Assembly (NCBI GenBank): GCA_019634095.1
Contig: JAHQVY010000127.1
Coordinates: 1 to 35,339, forward strand
DNA: 35,339 nucleotides
Direction of reading: 5' to 3'
From: Cellvibrionaceae bacterium
GTDB taxonomy: Bacteria; Pseudomonadota; Gammaproteobacteria; Pseudomonadales; Cellvibrionaceae
Shown one piece after another: positions 16,770 through 25,270 of the stretch. Positions within the stretch are counted from its first letter, which is position 1, and every line of letters starts with the position of its first letter. The notes beneath the pieces are model-generated. The model was not told the origin of the DNA, made no database searches, and saw nothing but the letters and a program-made list of their open reading frames with translations. Position numbers and translations under genes: made by a program.

Positions 16770-18899
16770 GTGGAAAAGAGTCAACCACCTACAGAAGCAC
16801 TACCCATTGACCTATTCGTCAATGGGCTTCGCAATGCCTTATTTAATAAGTGGAAAATCTTAACTATTGTGACGATTATAACAGTCGGCGCTTATTTTCG
16901 TATGGATTACAGTCCAAGGAAGTATGGGTCCGATGTGACCTTATCGATTAGCGGTGCGATAAGTGCAGACAGTTCACTGGTGAATAAAGATCGGCCCGAT
17001 GGCGGTATCGCTACTACCAAGGCTTATCTCAACACTCAATACGAACTGTTGCTTTCTCGAGATATGTTTGAGCAAGTATACCCGGGCGCAAAAAATATTT
17101 CTTGTCACCTGGAGCAGTATGCCGAACCGGGTACCAAAGGTGGCTTTGAGTTTGATCCGGAAAAGCATATTGTTATCGAACCGGTGCGCAATACGGATTT
17201 AATATCAATTCAAGCATTGTGTCGTAATCCCGAAGCCGCTAGGGATCTAGCCGATTTTTATGCGCAAGAATTTATTAAGCTCAAATTAAGAGAATTTCAA
17301 ACCGAGAGAGAAAGGGTTACTTCATGGAGAAGGCAGGAGGTGACTAGGCTAAAGACCATTTTGGAGCAATCAGAAGCGGAACTATATGCCTTTAGAGAGT
17401 CGCAGCGGGTTTATTCCAGCCAAAAGAATACCGAGCTTAACGATGCAGATGTCCAGCGCTTACGCGAGGCTCTTGCGGCCGAGGAGGAAAAGCGAGTTCG
17501 GCTGGTGGCGTTGAAAAATCAGTTGTCTACAATTAATGCCGATGATATTGCGGTAGACAGTATACTGAGTATTGCATCGCTTACCGATGACGCAACACTT
17601 GAGTTTTTAGTTATGGAGTTATCGAAAGTTTCAACGTCGTTGAATGCGAACAAAAAGATCTATCAGGATGAGCACCCCAATATTCTTGAAGATCAAATTC
17701 GCTATGAAGAAACATTGCAGCAAATCCGTACGCGCATTGCCGTATCGTCGGGTGGTCTCGATAGAGAAATCGCTTTAGCGGACACCTCAATACGGAGCAT
17801 TCGCCGAGAGCTTAGTCAGCTGAATGCGCAGTTTTTAACGATTGATCGCAAAGTTTCAACGTTGGCGACCTTAGAGCAAAACGTCGATATCAATCAAGAA
17901 ATGTACCGCAGTTTTATTGAGCAAACCAATAGTATCGTACTATCTCTGGGTTTTGTGGGCGATCAAATTAAGATTGTCGGTAAAGCCTTTGTCAACCCTC
18001 ACCCGGCAAGCCCTAATATTGAGAAAAATACTGTATTAGCTTTTGTCATTTCTATGTTTATGTTTGTGCTCTATTTTGTTGTTAGGGGAGCCCGTGATCC
18101 CAGCATGAAGCATCCAGACGATGTGAGGTTGACGCTCGATAGCGAAATATTGGGGTATTTGCCGAATGTTAAAACTAAAAGAAGTAAGATGGCCTACAAT
18201 GGCTATAACGTGGAACCTGGGAATATATTTTCCGAAGCCGTGCGTTCGTTGCGAACTAGTTTACAATTGGTTGATCTGGATGTTGAAAAAAAGATAACTA
18301 TTATAACGTCTTCCATATCTCATGAGGGAAAAAGCACCGTCGCCATGAATCTTGCCGCCGCTTGCGGTCAGGTTGAAAAGGTATTGCTTATCGATTGCGA
18401 TATACGACGTGAAACGCTTTCTCGATCACTTTCAATAGAGCCAGGTAGTCACGGTTTGGTTAATGTGCTAAGCAAAGAGCGTGGCGTCGCAGAGTGTATT
18501 GTTTCCGATGCTTCACCGTTTTATCAATTTCTGTCTGCTGGAAGTTATGCAACAACGCGGGGCCCTAAAAAGGACCAGGTTCCGCACAGTCGCGTGGAAA
18601 TGCTTTCAGTTGAAAAATTGAAAAAATTATTCGAAATTCTGCAACAGGATTATGATCATATTATCGTCGACTGTCCTCCAATTTGCGGTGTTAGTGATGC
18701 GAAAATCGTCGCTGCCTGTGCTACGCATGTTATTTATGTTGTCGCTGCGTTTCAGACACCCTCAAAAATTGTGCAGCACGGGTTTCGGGAACTTAAGTCT
18801 TGTAACATTGATATTGCTGGCGTGGTGATGAATAAGATTGATATCAATAAAGCGCGTGCCTATACCAATATGGATTATTACGGTTATGGCTACGCCTAA
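16770..18899 (+). CDS. Wzc-type polysaccharide co-polymerase with BY-kinase domain
   Basis: The 709-residue protein starts at GTG with GAGGCGAGGG upstream. A first membrane segment lies at about 34-50 and a second at about 420-440, enclosing a periplasmic Wzz region with long coiled coils (about 175-240 and 310-380). The cytoplasmic kinase carries Walker A SHEGKST (Lys521), Walker A' LLIDCDIRR and Walker B IIVDCPP. The tail is tyrosine-rich (YTNMDYYGYGYA), the usual autophosphorylation cluster of bacterial tyrosine kinases. It controls chain length and export together with an outer-membrane Wza-type partner, which is not in the window. Cycling phosphorylation of the tail is the family's known control. 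There are 150 bp of non-coding DNA upstream. Confidence 0.96.
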   Translation: MEKSQPPTEALPIDLFVNGLRNALFNKWKILTIVTIITVGAYFRMDYSPRKYGSDVTLSISGAISADSSLVNKDRPDGGIATTKAYLNTQYELLLSRDMFEQVYPGAKNISCHLEQYAEPGTKGGFEFDPEKHIVIEPVRNTDLISIQALCRNPEAARDLADFYAQEFIKLKLREFQTERERVTSWRRQEVTRLKTILEQSEAELYAFRESQRVYSSQKNTELNDADVQRLREALAAEEEKRVRLVALKNQLSTINADDIAVDSILSIASLTDDATLEFLVMELSKVSTSLNANKKIYQDEHPNILEDQIRYEETLQQIRTRIAVSSGGLDREIALADTSIRSIRRELSQLNAQFLTIDRKVSTLATLEQNVDINQEMYRSFIEQTNSIVLSLGFVGDQIKIVGKAFVNPHPASPNIEKNTVLAFVISMFMFVLYFVVRGARDPSMKHPDDVRLTLDSEILGYLPNVKTKRSKMAYNGYNVEPGNIFSEAVRSLRTSLQLVDLDVEKKITIITSSISHEGKSTVAMNLAAACGQVEKVLLIDCDIRRETLSRSLSIEPGSHGLVNVLSKERGVAECIVSDASPFYQFLSAGSYATTRGPKKDQVPHSRVEMLSVEKLKKLFEILQQDYDHIIVDCPPICGVSDAKIVAACATHVIYVVAAFQTPSKIVQHGFRELKSCNIDIAGVVMNKIDINKARAYTNMDYYGYGYA

Positions 18900-18978
18900 A
18901 ACTAAACGCGGTGGGTGTCCAGGTTTATTGTTAACGCATTGTCCCCGTTTTTTAAGGAAATAGGAGGCCTGTCGCTTA

Positions 18979-20490
18979 GTGAGTGTAAAACGGCGAAACA
19001 AAACAATGAGTGAGCGCTCATTGAAACAAGTTGGCTCCGTCGGGTTTTTAGTTCTAGCTGGCAAAGCGGCTCGTTTCTGTGTGCTTATTGCGATGGCCAG
19101 ACTACTAACACCGGAGGATTTTGGTGTCTTTGCGATATTTGCTCTAGCGTTAAATGTGTGTTACACGTTTTATAAAAATATTGTTACGAATATTTTAGTG
19201 CAAAGAAAAGACATGAGTGTGGCTGATATTAACACCGTTGCTTTTACTTCGTTGGTTTTCTCGGTGTTTGCATCACTGTTTTTTGTTTCGATGGCTAAGC
19301 CCTTGGCCGCGTTTTTCGGAAATACAGAGCTGGCTTACTTATTTTACTTAACCCCGATATTTTTATTGATTCACGGCTTTGGCAGTGTTGCTATCGGTTT
19401 GCTTTCCAGAGCCCATAGAGTGGTAGATGTCGAACGCAGCCAAACCTTATATTCCACCTTAGTTAATCTAGCCGTTTCTTTGTTTTTGGCGGTTTTAGGT
19501 TTTGATTTTATGGCCCTGGTGATTGGGTTGTTAGTGGGTGAATTGATTTGTGCGATACGTCTCTACTGTATTTTGCAGCAGAAGTTTGCGGTGAGATACC
19601 ACAAAGAGAGTTTTTACAAAATAAAGTCCGCGTTAAAATCCTATTATTATATTTCTTTGGTGAGTAATTTTAATCAATTTATCGATCAGATACTAATAGG
19701 TAAGTTTCTCGGTTTAGCTGCAGTCGGAATTTATACGCGCGCAGTACAATTAAGGGAGTATCCGCTATTTATATTCTCCAAAACGGTGGTTCGAATTTTG
19801 TTCCCTGTACTTGCCGATATCCAAGACAAACCGGCTAGGGTTAGGGTGGCTATGTTAAAAACCCTTAATCTCACACTATTGCTTCTGCTACCAATTACGG
19901 TGTTTTTATACTTGGAGTCTGAAGCGATCGTTCTGGTTGTATTGGGGGACCAATGGCATAAGGTGGTAGGGGTGATGTCAATATTAATGCTAGGGGTACC
20001 ATTTATGGTTTGCTCTGGCATTTTTCATGCGGCACTCAAAGCGGCAAATCGTGAATCTGCCATTGCTCGGTATCTAACAGTTTATTCTGTGATGTTAATT
20101 ATCTCGCTGAGTATCGGCGTGCAGTACGAGGCGCATGGTATTGCCATTGCCGTAACGTTTACCGCCGCGATGCACTGCGTCAACTATGCCGTGCTTTATG
20201 CTCGTACTATGTCGATCAGCTTTTTCGATTACCTTGGTGTATCGCGGGCTGGTTCGCTGCTCGCCTTCATCGTCGCTATGATATTGTTAGGCATGGAGCT
20301 GATTCTGGCTGATACGCCAGCGATTTTGAAATTATTTATTGTCTCTGCGGTGTTTTCTAGCACTGCTGTTGCGTTGTTACTACTGTTACCGAAAAGTATT
20401 ATTTCCAGCGACGGTTTGTGGTTGCGACGCCGACTGCTTGAGCATATCAGGTTAATTATCGGTCGCCGATTTCCTGCAATTAAAGTGTAA
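18979..20490 (+). CDS. Wzx-type polysaccharide flippase (MOP superfamily)
   Basis: The 503-residue protein has many hydrophobic helices (about twelve to fourteen). The start is GTG 18979 after AGGAGG at 18962-18967, a somewhat long 11-base spacing; ATG 19006 would remove nine residues. Early motifs include a conserved amphipathic start (LKQVGSVGFLVLAGKAARF) and LLTPEDFGVFAIF, characteristic of lipopolysaccharide/exopolysaccharide flippases of the WzxC-like group. IYTRAVQLREYPLFIF in the middle is also typical. Its job would be to move the undecaprenyl-linked repeat across the inner membrane. It lies between the chain-length regulator and the fused transferase, 17 bp from the latter. Confidence 0.93.
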   Translation: MSVKRRNKTMSERSLKQVGSVGFLVLAGKAARFCVLIAMARLLTPEDFGVFAIFALALNVCYTFYKNIVTNILVQRKDMSVADINTVAFTSLVFSVFASLFFVSMAKPLAAFFGNTELAYLFYLTPIFLLIHGFGSVAIGLLSRAHRVVDVERSQTLYSTLVNLAVSLFLAVLGFDFMALVIGLLVGELICAIRLYCILQQKFAVRYHKESFYKIKSALKSYYYISLVSNFNQFIDQILIGKFLGLAAVGIYTRAVQLREYPLFIFSKTVVRILFPVLADIQDKPARVRVAMLKTLNLTLLLLLPITVFLYLESEAIVLVVLGDQWHKVVGVMSILMLGVPFMVCSGIFHAALKAANRESAIARYLTVYSVMLIISLSIGVQYEAHGIAIAVTFTAAMHCVNYAVLYARTMSISFFDYLGVSRAGSLLAFIVAMILLGMELILADTPAILKLFIVSAVFSSTAVALLLLLPKSIISSDGLWLRRRLLEHIRLIIGRRFPAIKV

Positions 20491-20507
20491 TAACGAAACC
20501 GGGAGAT

Positions 20508-22772
20508 ATGGAGAGGTTTATGAAGGTTCTATATATTACGAATGGTTTTTGGGGAAGCGGTGAGGCCAATATGGTTCAGTCCCACAATACTGTTGCAGCT
20601 TTGGTAAGTCAAACCGGCGTCACCCAGGTAACGTTTCTCGCCCATGCTGTGGAGCGGCCCAGTAGCTCACAATTAAAACAGGAATTTACCCAAACCACGG
20701 GTGTTTCCCCTGGTGACCATTTGATGATGGAAACGGCGCTTATCAACCCTAAAAGTTGGTGGAAAACGCTGCTGGCGGTGTATAAAAAATTGCGTGATCT
20801 AGAGTATGGAAATTATGATCTTATTTATACTCGAAGCAGAGAAGCGTTGGTGTTGTTTTATCTGCTTGGCTTTAAACGGTTTCAATATGAAGCTCATAAT
20901 TTAGAGTATCCAGGATCGCGCTATAAGCGCTGGTTATACCGCCGTGCCATTTGTTATGGAAAAATGCAGATCGCAACAATTAACAAAGCTCTTATTGAAG
21001 ATTTCAAGGCGATCTATGGCGTGAACCAGGCACGTTTGTCTTTAAATACCTGTTCGGCGCGCAGTCAAATGCAGGCGTCCCCCAAAATTTCTCAACGTCG
21101 CTACATTTGCTATTGCGGTTCGAGTTATCCCGGCAAGGGTTTTGATGAATTTGTAGCATTCTGCCGCAGCCACCCGGAGCTTGAGTTCTTAGCCATGGTT
21201 CGCAGCAGCACCTATTTGGATGAAATTCTGGCAGACCCGCCGCAAAACCTGAAAGTGATGCTGAACTGTAACAATGCGGAAGTGTACCAGTACTTAGCAA
21301 ATTCTTATATTGCTGTAGCGCCGTATTCGCAAAATGCTACAACCTCTGGCGGCAGTAAAAATGCGCGGTATTTAAGCCCACTAAAAGTTTTCGAGTATAT
21401 GTCTGCGGGGTGCTTGGTGGTAGCGCCGAATATTTCTGCAATTACAGAAATTTTGCACGATAAACGCGATGGTTTTCTCTATTATCTGGAGCGAGGTGAA
21501 ACCTTGGCTGATGGTGTACGGGCAGCATTGGATGCTGTGGCAGATGGCCTTGCGCAGCAGGTTAGTGATAGAGCGCGGGAATGTTTTGAAAATGCTTATA
21601 GTTATGATGCTCGCGCCAAAAAAATATTGTCCCACAGTGCTGCAAGCGCCAACAAACAGCGCGCAATTTACTTGATAAATTCCTTTAACTCCGGTGGAGC
21701 AGAGCGCGGCGTTTTGTCTTTACTCGATTCGGGTTTTTTTGACGGCGTGCAATTGGATTTAGTGGCAATACACCGCGGTTCTGGCCCGCTTTTGGATGAG
21801 ATTAAGCAGCGTGGGTTCGATTGTAATATACATATTTGCTCTGGCAGTCAACGTTTGACTGTGGTATCCATGGCGCGTGCATTTATCTATGTGCTGTTTA
21901 GCTTATTAAAGCACAAATATAAGTTTGTTATGTTATCGTTGATTCAGGCGAATTTAATTGGCCTAATTATCACCGCTTTGTATCCTCGAGCACGCGTGAT
22001 TACCTTTGCTCACAATACCCGTTTTTCAAAGAAGATATATTTTCACTTATTAAAAGGGCTTTCCAGGCGTATTGATGTGTGCCTTTACGACGATGAAGAA
22101 ACTCAAAATGCTTACAGACGTATTTTGGCTGAAAAGGAATCTCGGTTGTGGGTGTACGCGCCATTGCATTTTGTTGGCGAGACCGCAGAGCGTGCTCCGC
22201 GTTTAAATGCGTCACCGCTTAAAATATTGTGTGTTGGCCGTTTAAATAAGCAAAAAAATTACCTGCAAGCGATAGAGTCGATTAGCTTGCTATTAAAAAA
22301 GGGCATTGAGGTCGAGTTGCATATTGCCGGAGAAGGTGAGCAGCGCGCCGAAATAGAGGCGAAAGTTAATCAGTTGGGCTTGGGCAATAATGTGAAGTTG
22401 CTGGGCTACGTGTCAGATTGGATGGCGATTGGCAAAACTATGGATGTCTATTTGCTGGCGAGTACGCATGAGGGGATGAGTATTTCCACCATCGAAGCGA
22501 TGTCACTCGGTTTAGCGGTGGTGGCGAGCAATGTGGGTGGGATTAAGTCCTATGGTGTGGATCGCCACAATATGCTGCGCATAGAGAATCCGGTAGCAGA
22601 AGAGTTCGCAGCGGGTATCGAGGCGCTTTACAACGATCGGCAATTACTCGCCGCTTTGGGGCAGCAAGCGCGAGCCGATTGCATCGCGAAATTCGGCACA
22701 GAAAAAGTTCACGAAATTATTTGCCGTGCGAATCAGCTGGTTTTTAATCCTCGGGTGCATGTTCAGACCTGA
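20508..22772 (+). CDS. Tandem GT4-GT4 fusion glycosyltransferase
   Basis: At 754 residues this is twice the normal GT4 length and contains two complete GT-B enzymes. Unit one (about 1-375) begins KVLYITNGFWGSGEANM and ends with SPLKVFEYMSAG (Glu296). Unit two (about 385-754) begins AIYLINSFNSGGAERG and carries CVGRLNKQKNY, HIAGEGEQ and the E-x7-E motif at E655/E663 in HEGMSISTIEAM. No frameshift or stop lies between them. Either ATG 20508 or ATG 20520 could be the start: the latter gives the more usual N-terminus MKVLYITNG and has GGAGAGG just upstream. It would add two successive sugars, or one unit may be structural. The first unit lacks a clean E-x7-E pair, with Glu296 as the only clear acid. 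Confidence 0.92.
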   Translation: MERFMKVLYITNGFWGSGEANMVQSHNTVAALVSQTGVTQVTFLAHAVERPSSSQLKQEFTQTTGVSPGDHLMMETALINPKSWWKTLLAVYKKLRDLEYGNYDLIYTRSREALVLFYLLGFKRFQYEAHNLEYPGSRYKRWLYRRAICYGKMQIATINKALIEDFKAIYGVNQARLSLNTCSARSQMQASPKISQRRYICYCGSSYPGKGFDEFVAFCRSHPELEFLAMVRSSTYLDEILADPPQNLKVMLNCNNAEVYQYLANSYIAVAPYSQNATTSGGSKNARYLSPLKVFEYMSAGCLVVAPNISAITEILHDKRDGFLYYLERGETLADGVRAALDAVADGLAQQVSDRARECFENAYSYDARAKKILSHSAASANKQRAIYLINSFNSGGAERGVLSLLDSGFFDGVQLDLVAIHRGSGPLLDEIKQRGFDCNIHICSGSQRLTVVSMARAFIYVLFSLLKHKYKFVMLSLIQANLIGLIITALYPRARVITFAHNTRFSKKIYFHLLKGLSRRIDVCLYDDEETQNAYRRILAEKESRLWVYAPLHFVGETAERAPRLNASPLKILCVGRLNKQKNYLQAIESISLLLKKGIEVELHIAGEGEQRAEIEAKVNQLGLGNNVKLLGYVSDWMAIGKTMDVYLLASTHEGMSISTIEAMSLGLAVVASNVGGIKSYGVDRHNMLRIENPVAEEFAAGIEALYNDRQLLAALGQQARADCIAKFGTEKVHEIICRANQLVFNPRVHVQT

Positions 22773-22824
22773 GCCGTGGTCATGGTGTGTACGTTACCTC
22801 GCCTTTGGGCGCTATCTTTTACAG

Positions 22825-24792
22825 GTGAAAATAAACGTGCTCCATAGCGAGAGTAGAATTTGTCGCAGTTTGTTGGTAGTGCTTAGCATTTTTATTGCGG
22901 AGGCCTTTGCCGACGATGCGGTGCCCGCTTGCCCGATTGCAGGCGAAACACCGGGTAATTCGCGGAAGCTGGTGGCGGTTGCTGCTCGTGAGTCCAACAC
23001 CGATGCAGACAGCTGCGCTATGTTTCTCAGCTGGCGCTTTTTAAAATCCGATGCGCCAAATACATCTTTTAATATTTATAGAATTACTCCTGGCGGAGCA
23101 GTAGTCAAGTTGCAGCCAAGCCCGCTTGTTAAGGCGACAAATTTTGTCGACCAAGGGTTGCGCCGTTTAAAGTCGGGCGGGTGTGGCAGTTATCGCTGGC
23201 TGGTTGAGAGCAAGGTCGGCGACAAAGTGACGGGCTGCAGCGTGAGCAGCGCAAACTTGACGAATGCGCAGAGCCGGCTGTTGGATTTTAGCTACCCAGT
23301 CGGCGCTTTCGGGCGTTCAATATCCGTGGGGTCACTAATTTCGGGTAGCGACGATTATCTGGTGGTGCGCATACCGGATGTGACGGTTGATCCCTATTTT
23401 AGATTATGGCGCAAAGTTGAGGGGCTTTTTTACTTGCAAGCGGTAGATATTAACGGCAAGCACCTTTGGTCCTACGATATGGGCGCGGCGATCGAGCCGG
23501 GTATTTGGTATTCGCCCTACCTTATTTTCGATTTGGATGGCGATGGTCGCTCGGAGTTAATTGTTAAATCTGGCGAAAAGGGCGCCAGTAAAAAGCAGCT
23601 CACCGATAGCTCGGGCCGGGTGACTCGTGGCAAAGAGTTTCTCAGTATTATTGATGGCTCGGACGGCAACACGATTTTGTCGCAGGCTCCGTGGCCGGAT
23701 AGGTCGGGGTTTAATGGCGGCATGGTTAAGGATTTCGAAGACTACAATCGCTACTCGCGAAATTTGATGGCGATTGCCTACCTCGATGGTATTCACCCTC
23801 ATGTGGTTGTGGTGAGAGGTACCTATGGCAAACACAAGGTGCACGCTTACCGTTACCGAGCGAAACAGGGGTTATCGCGGGTCTGGTCTTGGGAGAACTC
23901 CCCGCCTCAGCATGCGGCGAATAGCAGAAACCTAAAAAAGAATACCGATTTAGAACAGTGGTGGGGCCAGGGAGCGCATACCATTCGCAGCGGTGATATT
24001 GATGCCGATGGCAAAGATGAAGTGATTATCGGCTCCGTGGCTTTAGATGACAACGGTCAGCCGCTGTGGTCTATTAATCGCGGCCATGTCGATCATATCC
24101 ATTTGGGGGATCTTATCCCACAGGAGCCGGGCTTAGAAATGTATTTCGGCGCAGAGCGCAGGCACAACGGCGGTGGTATGGGTATGGTCAGGGCTCGCAC
24201 CGGGGAGTTTTTGTGGCGCTATAACGGCAACACGCGGCATATTCACAAAGAGGGCGTCTGTGCCAACTTCCTTGCATCTTCACCGGGTTTGGAGTGCTTC
24301 AGCGGCGAGGCGGATCAACGCGCGTTTTGGCTTTGGAGTAGTCGTGGCGCGGCCCTATCTCGCGACAAACTCGATAGCTTGAGCCCGTTTGCCGCATATT
24401 GGGGGCAGAGTAATAAAAAATGGCATTTGCGGACGGTGGCGGAAAACAACCAGGGAAAATTGCTCGATATTGTCGATTTGGAATCGGGTAAGCTTGTTGA
24501 CCGCATCAACTTGCCCAAAGACACAGCTAAAAAAGATCTCAACAGCTCTCGAGTGTTGGCGGTTGCCGATATTTTGGGAGATTGGCGGGAGGAAATTCTA
24601 GTGGCGGGCCGCGGACGCATACTGGTTTATACGTCCAATCACCCCACCACAAAGCGCAAACCTTGGTTAATGAGCGATCATATTTATGCCATGGGGGCCG
24701 CATTGAGTTCAATGGGATACTACCAACAACCTATTTTGGGCGAACTTGAAACCAACGACATGTCGAGCCTTGGCCAGCCACCAAAAAAGTAG
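22825..24792 (+). CDS. Secreted PL11-like rhamnogalacturonan lyase homologue
   Basis: About 655 residues from a GTG at 22825, chosen because it yields a plausible signal peptide (basic start, hydrophobic RSLLVVLSIFIAEAFA, cleavage near 29). The open frame extends to 22726, overlapping the previous gene by 47 bp; no start has a good ribosome site. A beta-sandwich domain with LSWRFLKSDAPNTSFNIYR opens the mature protein, as in PL11. A propeller follows, with acidic calcium-type repeats (FDLDGDGRSE at about 235, GDIDADGKDE at about 390), HVDHIHLGDL and the family hallmark GDWREE (about 585). PL11 enzymes cleave rhamnogalacturonan I by beta-elimination. Last in the exopolysaccharide locus, it may trim or release the polymer; alternatively it is an independent degradative enzyme. 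Catalytic residues were not verified. Confidence 0.8.
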   Translation: MKINVLHSESRICRSLLVVLSIFIAEAFADDAVPACPIAGETPGNSRKLVAVAARESNTDADSCAMFLSWRFLKSDAPNTSFNIYRITPGGAVVKLQPSPLVKATNFVDQGLRRLKSGGCGSYRWLVESKVGDKVTGCSVSSANLTNAQSRLLDFSYPVGAFGRSISVGSLISGSDDYLVVRIPDVTVDPYFRLWRKVEGLFYLQAVDINGKHLWSYDMGAAIEPGIWYSPYLIFDLDGDGRSELIVKSGEKGASKKQLTDSSGRVTRGKEFLSIIDGSDGNTILSQAPWPDRSGFNGGMVKDFEDYNRYSRNLMAIAYLDGIHPHVVVVRGTYGKHKVHAYRYRAKQGLSRVWSWENSPPQHAANSRNLKKNTDLEQWWGQGAHTIRSGDIDADGKDEVIIGSVALDDNGQPLWSINRGHVDHIHLGDLIPQEPGLEMYFGAERRHNGGGMGMVRARTGEFLWRYNGNTRHIHKEGVCANFLASSPGLECFSGEADQRAFWLWSSRGAALSRDKLDSLSPFAAYWGQSNKKWHLRTVAENNQGKLLDIVDLESGKLVDRINLPKDTAKKDLNSSRVLAVADILGDWREEILVAGRGRILVYTSNHPTTKRKPWLMSDHIYAMGAALSSMGYYQQPILGELETNDMSSLGQPPKK

Positions 24793-25270
24793 GCTTAAAG
24801 CCCTTGAACAAGCCGTTTGCCAGCGTATTATCGCCGCGAAATAGCCATTTAGCATCTCCCTGAATCGACTTGAGCCCCATGTATTCTCTATATAACGTTA
24901 GTTTGAGACACTGCACTAGTTCCCCGATTCACGCCGCTATTTTTGCTGTGGTTTTTTGGATATGGAATTAACGGTGTTGCTTATGGCTGCCGTGCTGTGT
25001 GTCGTATCTTTTTTGGCTGAGCCTCTCGCATTGCCTCATGGCCAGCAACGGCGTTTGAAGGCCATAGCCCCGGCGGCTTTGTCACGAAACCCTATTGCCA
25101 AGCAGGCGGCACCTGCTGACCAGTTGTAACCGGTTAGCATTTTCGCTCCGACATGCTGCAATTAGCTAGCGTAAGCGTGGCAGTATGCGCTCGGTTGGGG
25201 TATTCTGCTAAGTTACTCGCTCCTGTTGATCGTTTTTTGTTCATTTTGCTAACCAAAGAAAGAGTTCGAA
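24793..25270. other. 0.48-kb intergenic region at the right border of the exopolysaccharide locus
   Basis: The region contains one possible small gene (24962-25129) and otherwise nothing recognised. A minus-strand frame at 24731-24916 overlaps the end of the lyase gene and has no family resemblance. No terminator with a U-run and no boundary repeat matching the 3751/5916 elements was seen, so the right edge of the presumed island is not marked. Confidence 0.45.
24962..25129 (+). CDS. Possible small secreted or membrane peptide (55 aa)
   Basis: An ATG-to-TAA frame encodes 55 residues. The first 23 are strongly hydrophobic with a signal-like end (SFLAEPLA, then LPHGQQRR), and the rest is short, basic and alanine-rich. 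The ribosome site is weak (TTTGGAT). No family was recognised. It lies 141 bp before the ATP-grasp/Alpha-E gene. Chance hydrophobic frames of this size are common, so this is a low-confidence call. Confidence 0.25.
   Translation: MELTVLLMAAVLCVVSFLAEPLALPHGQQRRLKAIAPAALSRNPIAKQAAPADQL

Noticed and set aside
22726-22824. Longest possible start (GTG 22726) for the lyase gene
   Set aside because: It would overlap the preceding gene by 47 bp and bury the signal peptide behind about 33 residues with no ribosome site; the GTG at 22825 is preferred, though uncertain.
24731-24916. Minus-strand 61-codon frame at the end of the lyase gene
   Set aside because: It overlaps a well-supported gene on the other strand, has no ribosome site, and its translation matches nothing I recognise.
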